Positions 8,258 to 12,691 of a stretch of DNA of 12,691 nucleotides are shown here, in pieces. The position numbers were made by a program, and so were the translations under genes. The notes under the pieces were generated by a model. The model was not told the DNA's origin and did not search any database. It saw only the letters and a list, made by a program, of their open reading frames with translations. The stretch's first letter is position 1. Each line of letters begins with the position of its first letter. The stretch comes from JALZVT01 sp964519335. Its GTDB lineage: Bacteria > Pseudomonadota > Gammaproteobacteria > Pseudomonadales > Azotimanducaceae. Location of the stretch: positions 1 to 12,691 of the forward strand of contig CAZFIA010000120.1 in NCBI GenBank assembly GCA_964519335.1, read 5' to 3'.

Positions 8258-8415
8258 CGAGCTGCGGTTCTCCTGGCTTACGTTGCTGCGGTTTGTTTTT
8301 GCCTTTCGGCTCTTGGGTGGTTACAAACGTGGCCCAAAAGAAAAGACAAACGGCGCAATCGCTAAGTGTCTGTTGAGTGAATTTTTAGTTGTTTGACGGA
8401 CACATTTAGACGATC

Positions 8416-8427
8416 ACATCTAGATGT
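8416..8427. promoter_or_regulatory. 12-bp perfect palindrome upstream of nrdA, possible operator
   Basis: ACATCTAGATGT is a perfect palindrome about 160 bases upstream of the nrdA start. It loosely resembles half-conserved NrdR boxes (ACA...TGT ends with an A/T-containing centre). I could not find the second box at the usual three-helical-turn spacing, nor a convincing minus-strand promoter next to it. Regulator identity is a guess. Confidence 0.35.
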
Positions 8428-8513
8428 AGCTTTAGGTCGAAACGTGCTTTATGCGTGACGACTTAAGCCTGACCTAATTGCAAAACCTGAGATGCCGGTT
8501 AGCCCGGTGAGAT

Positions 8514-8535
8514 TGCAGACCTTTAAGGGTCTGCA
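8514..8535 (-). promoter_or_regulatory. Hairpin in the nrdA leader region
   Basis: TGCAGACC (8514-8521) pairs perfectly with GGTCTGCA (8528-8535) around a 6-base loop. Neither strand has a following T-run, so it does not look like an intrinsic terminator. It lies next to the larger nested inverted repeat at 8565-8623. Confidence 0.6.
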
Positions 8536-8564
8536 CAGGATTGCGTTATCTCTTTGTGGCTAAG

Positions 8565-8623
8565 GTTCTATTTCGTGTTCGTGCATGTCTGCACGTGCGC
8601 GTTACTTCTGTCTGAAATAGAAC
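8565..8623 (-). promoter_or_regulatory. Nested inverted repeat in the nrdA leader region
   Basis: The outer arms GTTCTATTTC (8565-8574) and GAAATAGAAC (8614-8623) are perfectly complementary; allowing one bulged base extends the stem by two pairs. Inside lies a second perfect hairpin, CGTGCA-TGTC-TGCACG (8580-8595). If the nrdA transcript starts beyond 8623 this would fold as a branched leader RNA; otherwise it could be a protein-binding site. It matches no riboswitch I can name, and the cobalamin riboswitch core (GCCACUG...) is absent. Confidence 0.5.
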
Positions 8624-8674
8624 TTTGCCTGATTAGTATTTATGCATAACCGGCTCTGCATCCTTGAGCCTGGT

Positions 8675-8830
8675 TTGCTCCCCTCTTTTTACTTCTGCTT
8701 GTGCTTGTGCTTTTGCGATCTAGCTAGCTTTCTCTTTTCTTTTCTTGTTCGCTTCTCTTTTTTTCTCTTGTTCGCTTCTCTTTTCTTTTTCGCTTCGCTT
8801 TTCTTACTCGCTATTTGCTGCTTAATCGCT
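8675..8830. repeat. Pyrimidine-rich tract with 19-bp direct repeat and 17-bp mirror repeat
   Basis: The + strand is very rich in C and T. TCTTGTTCGCTTCTCTTTT occurs exactly at 8743-8761 and 8766-8784 (period 23). Between and across them, TTCTCTTTTTTTCTCTT (8753-8769) is a perfect mirror repeat, the symmetry needed for intramolecular triplex (H-DNA). Upstream, GCTTGT repeats with period 6 near 8698-8711. Open frames through it are low-complexity shadows and do not look like genes. Confidence 0.8.
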
Positions 8831-8860
8831 ATCTATCGTTATTTTCGCGATCTAATGTTT

Positions 8861-8888
8861 AAACCGAGCGCAAACCGCGCTGTGGTTT
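8861..8888 (+). terminator. Weak terminator-like hairpin
   Basis: AAACC-G-AGCGC, loop AAACC, then GCGCT-GT-GGTTT forms a two-part stem with a small internal loop, followed by TTTTC only if the stem's last Ts are counted. The T-run is short and overlaps the stem, so termination would be inefficient. No + strand gene is evident just upstream. Confidence 0.25.
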
Positions 8889-9004
8889 TCTAGACCGCTT
8901 GTTATTATTCTGCCCGACGGTATATGTCAGAAAAATTGCTCTTTTGCCCAGCTTTTCTAACTCTCTCGCCTTTTCCCGGGCTAATCTCTCCTCAATTCCC
9001 TTCT

Positions 9005-9028
9005 CGAGTCTCTCCCCGAGTCTCTCCC
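9005..9028. repeat. 12-bp tandem repeat, two units
   Basis: CGAGTCTCTCCC is repeated twice without interruption (9005-9016, 9017-9028), inside a C/T-rich stretch that runs from about 8963 to 9055. No coding role is apparent. Confidence 0.8.
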
Positions 9029-9067
9029 CAACTCCCTGCACCCCTCTAGAGGCTGCCTTTTTAAAGA

Positions 9068-9150
9068 TCGTCTTTCTGGTTCGTCTTTCTGGTTCGTCTG
9101 TCTGGTTCGTCTGTCTAAGGCTCCTCTTTCTGAGGTTCGTCTTTCTGAGG
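9068..9150. repeat. 13-bp tandem repeat array, four contiguous units plus degenerate copies
   Basis: Units TCGTCTTTCTGGT at 9068-9080 and 9081-9093, TCGTCTGTCTGGT at 9094-9106 and TCGTCTGTCTAAG at 9107-9119 are contiguous. Drifted copies follow (CTCCTCTTTCTGAGG, TCGTCTTTCTGAGG) to about 9150. A period of 13 is not a multiple of three, and there is no conserved palindrome in the unit, so neither a protein repeat nor a CRISPR explains it. It lies 58 bases upstream of the glpK-facing promoter. Confidence 0.9.
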
Positions 9151-9207
9151 GTTGTCTTGGATAAAGACAGCTCAAAAAGACCTGGTCGGCCCTATTCAAA
9201 CTAACTA

Positions 9208-9235
9208 TTGACGAATCACTAAAAATCGATCTAAT
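9208..9235 (+). promoter_or_regulatory. Sigma70-like promoter facing glpK
   Basis: TTGACG (9208-9213), a 16-base spacer and TCTAAT (9230-9235) match the -35 and -10 consensus at five of six bases each. The expected start is about 9242, which gives a glpK leader of about 210 bases beginning at the palindrome at 9244. Confidence 0.6.
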
Positions 9236-9243
9236 GCCAGCAA

Positions 9244-9266
9244 ACCCCAATATATTGGGGTCTTTT
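9244..9266 (+). promoter_or_regulatory. 18-bp perfect palindrome with U-rich tail at the predicted transcription start
   Basis: ACCCCAATATATTGGGGT (9244-9261) is perfectly self-complementary. As RNA it gives a 7-bp stem with a TATA loop followed by CTTTT, like a short intrinsic terminator. Its place right after the -10 box suggests instead a repressor operator or a 5' hairpin. If a + strand transcript came from further upstream, it could end that transcript. Confidence 0.55.
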
Positions 9267-9302
9267 GCTGCCGGACACGCAGTATATGGTGGCTGCCGGG
9301 AA

Positions 9303-9324
9303 TTGTGCAACACAAGTTCTTGTG
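9303..9324 (+). promoter_or_regulatory. Overlapping, mutually exclusive short inverted repeats in the glpK leader
   Basis: TTGTG (9303-9307) can pair with CACAA (9311-9315). The same CACAAG (9311-9316) can instead pair with CTTGTG (9319-9324) across a 2-base spacer. The second form is more likely a 14-bp operator-like palindrome than an RNA hairpin. I saw no match to the GlpR operator. Confidence 0.3.
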
Positions 9325-9450
9325 GATATCCTGTGGTTTCCAGGTGGGTAAAACGGAAAAGCAAAAAGTGTTCACAAAACAGGCGTTTAGCGAAATTTCC
9401 AGGTCATTGGGTGTTCGGGCGAGTTCAGCCATGTGCCCGGAGATCTACCG

Positions 9451-10965
9451 ATGAGCCGCAACGATGAGGCTCTAATGCTTGCGATTGATCAGGGCACATC
9501 CAGCTCCCGGGCTCTGGTCGTAAATGCTACTGGCGACCTGTTGGGACAGGGCCAGGTAGATTTTGAGTCCAGTTTCCCGGCTGATGGTTGGGTTGAGCAG
9601 GACCCAGAGGTGCTTTGGGAGACCACGGTAACTTCGGTAAAAGACGCTCTGTTGGACGCGGGGGTGCGCGCCGCCGATATTTGTGGGCTGGGCATTACCA
9701 ATCAACGAGAAACTACCCTTCTTTGGGACCGCAAAACTGGAAAATGTCTTTATCCCGCAATCGTTTGGCAGGACGGCCGCACGGTTGAACAATGTGAACG
9801 GTTACGAGAGCAGGGGCATACAGAGCTCATCCGTGCCACCACTGGTCTGGTAATTGACCCCTATTTCAGCGCAACAAAACTTAGCTGGTTGCTGGATAAC
9901 GTGGCGGGGGCTCGCGCGTCTGCCGAGTGTGGTGAGCTGTGTTTTGGTACGGTCGACAGCTTTCTGCTTTACCGCCTGACCTCAGGGCGAGTGCATCTGA
10001 CAGACGCCACCAACGCATCCAGAACCCAGCTGTATGACTTGCAGGCTGGAGACTGGAGCGAGGCCATGCTCGGCTTGCACAATATTCCGCGTCAGGTTTT
10101 GCCAGACGTCCGCGATTGCGTCAGTGACTTTGGCGTAACCGACGCCAGTCTATTTGGAGCCGCAATCCCCATTTATGGTGTCGCTGGTGACCAGCAAGCA
10201 GCGCTTATCGGTCAAAACTGCCTGGCAGATGGCATGACCAAAAGTACCTATGGGACCGGATGTTTCTTGATAACAAACACGGGTGAGACGTTGCGCGACA
10301 GCGCTTCGCAATTGCTCGGGACGGTGGCGTACCGGCTTGAAGGCAAAACCACCTTTGCGCTGGAGGGCAGCATTTTTGTTGCTGGTGTTGCCGTAAAATG
10401 GTTGCGCGACCAGCTGGGCATAATCGAAAACGCTCGTGAGACTGAAGCCTGTGCTGTTGCTACACAGGGTGATACGCAAGGCGTGTATGTAGTGCCAGCG
10501 TTCACAGGCCTTGGCGCCCCACACTGGCAACCCGAAGCGCGCGGATTGATTAGCGGGCTTACCCTCGATAGCAGTCGCGAACAGATCGTGACAGCAACGC
10601 TTGCGAGTGTTGCTTACCAAACCGAGGCACTAGCCCAGGCGCTCGCACGAGACGGTTGTGCGGTTAGCGAACTCTGCATTGATGGCGGGATGGTGGGGAA
10701 CAACTGGCTTTGCCAATTTTTGGCTGACATTCTCGGCGTGAGCGTTGACCGACCCAAAGTGATTGAAACGACGGCGTTGGGAGCGGCGATGCTGGCTGGC
10801 GTGGGTGCGGGAGTGTTCAGTTCTCTGACCGACGCCGGGGCGCGCTGTGTTCACAGTGAGCAGCGTTACGAGCCGCGGATGGCGAAGCAGAAGCGCCTTG
10901 ATTTGCTGGCGGGTTGGAACGAGGCGGTGGCTCGGGTATTACGCGCGAGCCCAGCCGTTGATTAG
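9451..10965 (+). CDS. glpK: Glycerol kinase
   Basis: A 504-residue FGGY-family kinase (E. coli GlpK is 502) that phosphorylates glycerol with ATP to sn-glycerol 3-phosphate in the cytosol. ATP-phosphate loop AIDQGTSSSR is at 11-20. Glycerol contacts match E. coli R83-E84, W103, Y135 and D245-Q246: here R86-E87 (NQRET), W106, Y138 and D247-Q248 (GVAGDQQAAL). STYGTGCFLI (265-274), GLGAPHWQP (353-361) and DGGMVGNNWL (411-420) are also family hallmarks. The loop before GVAGDQQ reads VTDASLFGAAIPIY and lacks the GGKGGTR motif by which E. coli GlpK binds fructose-1,6-bisphosphate, so that feedback is probably missing. I chose ATG at 9451 because GGAG lies 8 bases upstream; a GTG at 9433 would add six residues but has no clear ribosome site. 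No glpF or glpD is in the window. It is transcribed divergently from nrdA. Confidence 0.96.
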   Translation: MSRNDEALMLAIDQGTSSSRALVVNATGDLLGQGQVDFESSFPADGWVEQDPEVLWETTVTSVKDALLDAGVRAADICGLGITNQRETTLLWDRKTGKCLYPAIVWQDGRTVEQCERLREQGHTELIRATTGLVIDPYFSATKLSWLLDNVAGARASAECGELCFGTVDSFLLYRLTSGRVHLTDATNASRTQLYDLQAGDWSEAMLGLHNIPRQVLPDVRDCVSDFGVTDASLFGAAIPIYGVAGDQQAALIGQNCLADGMTKSTYGTGCFLITNTGETLRDSASQLLGTVAYRLEGKTTFALEGSIFVAGVAVKWLRDQLGIIENARETEACAVATQGDTQGVYVVPAFTGLGAPHWQPEARGLISGLTLDSSREQIVTATLASVAYQTEALAQALARDGCAVSELCIDGGMVGNNWLCQFLADILGVSVDRPKVIETTALGAAMLAGVGAGVFSSLTDAGARCVHSEQRYEPRMAKQKRLDLLAGWNEAVARVLRASPAVD

Positions 10966-11049
10966 ACTAAGGCCATAAAACATACATTGAAGTATCGACC
11001 TCGCCGGGCCCGCGTTACACCCCGCTTACAACTGACGTAACAAACACCT

Positions 11050-11078
11050 CAAGAGCGTCGCATCACGCTCCCTATAAT
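11050..11078 (+). promoter_or_regulatory. Candidate promoter for the diguanylate cyclase gene
   Basis: A perfect -10 hexamer TATAAT lies at 11073-11078, about 98 bases upstream of the ATG, in the 210-base gap after glpK. No good -35 sits at the right distance (best near 11049-11055, about half matching), so an activator or another sigma contact may be needed. Confidence 0.35.
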
Positions 11079-11175
11079 CGGTTGCAGAGAGCCTTCTATC
11101 TCTTGCTCCATCTGCTGCGCTATTTGGCCCTTCAATTACCTCTTTCTTCTGGCGCTCTAGGCCTTGGAATTTCGA

Positions 11176-12420
11176 ATGGGCGAAATCACTAATAACAATT
11201 CCAACTTTCTGCGCTCAGAAGGCGCTTCAGAACGTGGCGACAGAGCCTCAGGTGCGCGTTTGCCCGAGGGTGTCGGAGTTGATGGTGGTGTTGACGGTAT
11301 TGCAGGCAGAGAGACGCGCGATACCTTGTCAGTGTTAGCTTCTTCAGCCGCCGCACCGCGACAACTGCTAGGGCGCTGGGCGCCGTATCGGTTGGCGGTT
11401 GGATTGCTTGGCTGCTACCTGCTGTTCTTCTTGTCTTTGTATCTGGCCGAACAGTTTGAGGCGGCGCCACTGAGCGTGCTTGCTGCGTTCGCGTTTTGGA
11501 TAGGCGGTTTTATACGGCTCGTAAACAGTTCAGGCCGTCCTTCGGTCGATGCCCGGGCAAACTCGACTACCGATCTGCTTATCGCGCTCTGGTGCAACCT
11601 GGGTATTGTCGCCCTCGCCACTTTGCTTGGGGGTGAGATGCGCTTGCTATTGCTGGTGGGTGTAGTGTTTGGGCTTCTGTATTCCGGCTTGCAATTTAGA
11701 GAGGGCAGGGTGCGCACCGTTGTGTTGGGTACTCTGTTGGCTTACGTTTTTTCTGTAGCGCTGAAATCCATGATAGCGCCGCTGGTGCTCGAGTTTGAGT
11801 TGCTTTGTGCATTGGGTTTCGCAGTGATGCTGTTTGCATCAGCATTGATTGCTCACGAGACAATTCGCATCCGTGAGCGCGCGCGGATGCGCGCCAGATC
11901 GCTCTCTCGCGCGCTCCTTCGGGTAGAGGAGCTTGCGCTGCGCGATGATTTAACTGGTCTTTATAACCGTCGACATTTGCTCGATTTTGTTGAGCGCGCG
12001 ATCGCTTCGCGAGAGCGCGGCGGACCCTCTTTTGCTTTGGCGTATTGCGATCTCGATCACTTCAAACGAGTGAACGACAGATTTGGACACGAATGCGGTG
12101 ACCGGCTATTGCGGTCTTTCTCGGAGGCGGCATCGAACTCGGTGCGTACCAATGACCTGGTTGCTCGTCTGGGCGGCGAAGAGTTCGTGCTCGTATTGGT
12201 CGATGCAGATGAGTCTGATGCAAGCGATATTGTTGAGCGTCTGAGGATGCGTACCTCCGCTTTACGAGTTTCATCCGCCGAGCCAACCTACAAGGTGACG
12301 CTGAGTTCAGGGCTTGCAAGTTTTCGAGAAGGCGACACCGTAGATGCGCTGCTCCGGCGAGCAGATGCTGCACTCTATGAGGCCAAAAATCAGGGGCGAG
12401 ACAGGCTAGTTTGCGCCTGA
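11176..12420 (+). CDS. Membrane-bound diguanylate cyclase (GGDEF domain)
   Basis: Makes cyclic di-GMP from two GTP; 414 residues from the ATG. A polar, Gly-rich N-terminal segment (1-66) precedes six likely membrane helices at about 71-90, 98-116, 133-152, 156-172, 182-200 and 207-226. These form an integral sensor region that I cannot assign to a named MASE family. A short basic helix (228-256) leads to the GGDEF domain, starting RDDLTGLYNRRHL. Metal and substrate residues are present: D292, N300 and D309 (spaced as in PleD) and GGEEF at 333-337. An inhibitory I-site RTND (R324, D327) stands five residues before GGEEF, so product feedback is expected. ATG at 11176 has a weak GGA 7 bases upstream; a TTG at 11164 in frame is possible but less likely. 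It appears to be a stand-alone gene with its own promoter downstream of glpK. Confidence 0.94.
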   Translation: MGEITNNNSNFLRSEGASERGDRASGARLPEGVGVDGGVDGIAGRETRDTLSVLASSAAAPRQLLGRWAPYRLAVGLLGCYLLFFLSLYLAEQFEAAPLSVLAAFAFWIGGFIRLVNSSGRPSVDARANSTTDLLIALWCNLGIVALATLLGGEMRLLLLVGVVFGLLYSGLQFREGRVRTVVLGTLLAYVFSVALKSMIAPLVLEFELLCALGFAVMLFASALIAHETIRIRERARMRARSLSRALLRVEELALRDDLTGLYNRRHLLDFVERAIASRERGGPSFALAYCDLDHFKRVNDRFGHECGDRLLRSFSEAASNSVRTNDLVARLGGEEFVLVLVDADESDASDIVERLRMRTSALRVSSAEPTYKVTLSSGLASFREGDTVDALLRRADAALYEAKNQGRDRLVCA

Positions 12421-12691
12421 CTATTTGCGGCTAACTTTGAAGTCGTAACCTACTGCGCGTTCCAAGCGAGAACCAACCCACAGAAGTGGATAGCGGTTAA
12501 GGCCTTGGCGTGCGCGAGCCACCTACTTACGTTAATCTCGGACGGTATTTTACTCGACATTCCGCCGTCAAAAACGACACCGTTAGAAACCACTAACTGG
12601 CGTTTGCTGGCGAAACGGACCTATAAGGATTTGGCCCGATTTAATGGACGCAAACAGACGCCAACATCTGCGCCAGCCGATATCGCTGAGC
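12421..12691. other. Terminal stretch with no gene I can support
   Basis: All six frames are interrupted. The longest readable piece is a 33-codon minus-strand frame at 12421-12522, closed by TAG just upstream of its GTG. Its tail reads GLNRYPLLWVGSRLERAVGY and is protein-like, but I recognise no family. No clear terminator hairpin follows the cyclase stop. Confidence 0.5.

Noticed and set aside
8258..8640. Cobalamin riboswitch upstream of the RNR genes
   Set aside because: Such switches control some RNR genes, but the conserved core sequence is absent on the minus strand here.
8642..8893. 83-codon plus-strand frame very rich in Phe, Leu and Ser, looking like membrane segments
   Set aside because: The hydrophobicity follows from the T/C-rich tract (TTT, CTT, TCT codons); there is no ribosome site and the repeats explain it better.
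8859..9041. 60-codon minus-strand frame (GERLGERLEKGIEERL...) in the intergenic region
   Set aside because: The repetitive charged peptide results from the purine-rich repeat composition. Its GTG start has a misplaced AGAGG only one base away, and I recognise no family.
9068..9150. CRISPR-like array
   Set aside because: Units are 13 bp, contiguous without spacers and not palindromic, and no cas gene is nearby.
9433..9450. GTG at 9433 as the glpK start
   Set aside because: No clear ribosome site precedes it, while ATG at 9451 has GGAG at 8 bases; extra residues before MSRNDEA are not family-like.
11164..11175. TTG at 11164 as the diguanylate cyclase start
   Set aside because: TTG starts are rare, and the only Shine-Dalgarno-like GGA (11166-11168) fits the ATG at 11176 instead.

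Overview
The window looks like a piece of a draft or metagenome-assembled gammaproteobacterial chromosome. The two RNR proteins match, from memory, the Pseudomonas-type class Ia enzyme: NrdA has two N-terminal cone-like modules and ends in a DCEACQ tail, and NrdB begins MLSWDDY. A 100-base run of N (4766-4865) marks a scaffold join, and it falls inside nrdB.

Left two thirds (1-8257), all on the minus strand. Reading leftwards the order is nrdA, nrdB, a glutathione S-transferase, a secreted penicillin-acylase-family Ntn-hydrolase, and the 5' end of a UDP-sulfoquinovose synthase-like gene cut by the window edge. The gaps are 66, 29, 50 and 21 bases, which suggests one transcription unit. NrdA and NrdB make deoxyribonucleotides. 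The other three genes suggest thiol chemistry, periplasmic amide hydrolysis and sulfolipid or sulfosugar synthesis, and have no obvious link to RNR apart from being co-directional. nrdB is split only by the assembly gap. Exact 55-bp copies flank the Ns, and merging them restores a single 461-codon frame.

Middle (8258-9450) is a gene-free divergent intergenic region of about 1.2 kb. It holds three nested or adjacent inverted repeats next to nrdA, a 12-bp palindrome, and about 500 bp of strongly pyrimidine-rich + strand built from several unrelated short repeats. Near glpK there is a good sigma70-like promoter followed at once by an 18-bp perfect palindrome with a U-rich tail. This is the least explained part of the window.

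Right third (9451-12420), plus strand: glpK (glycerol kinase, lacking the E. coli-type fructose-1,6-bisphosphate loop), then a six-TM diguanylate cyclase with an intact GGEEF site and I-site. The last 271 bases contain no gene I can support. I saw no CRISPR array, tRNA, rRNA, insertion sequence or phage gene. The most unusual features are the repeat-rich nrdA/glpK intergenic region, the coiled-coil and pentapeptide-repeat extension of NrdB, and the gene neighbourhood downstream of nrdAB.
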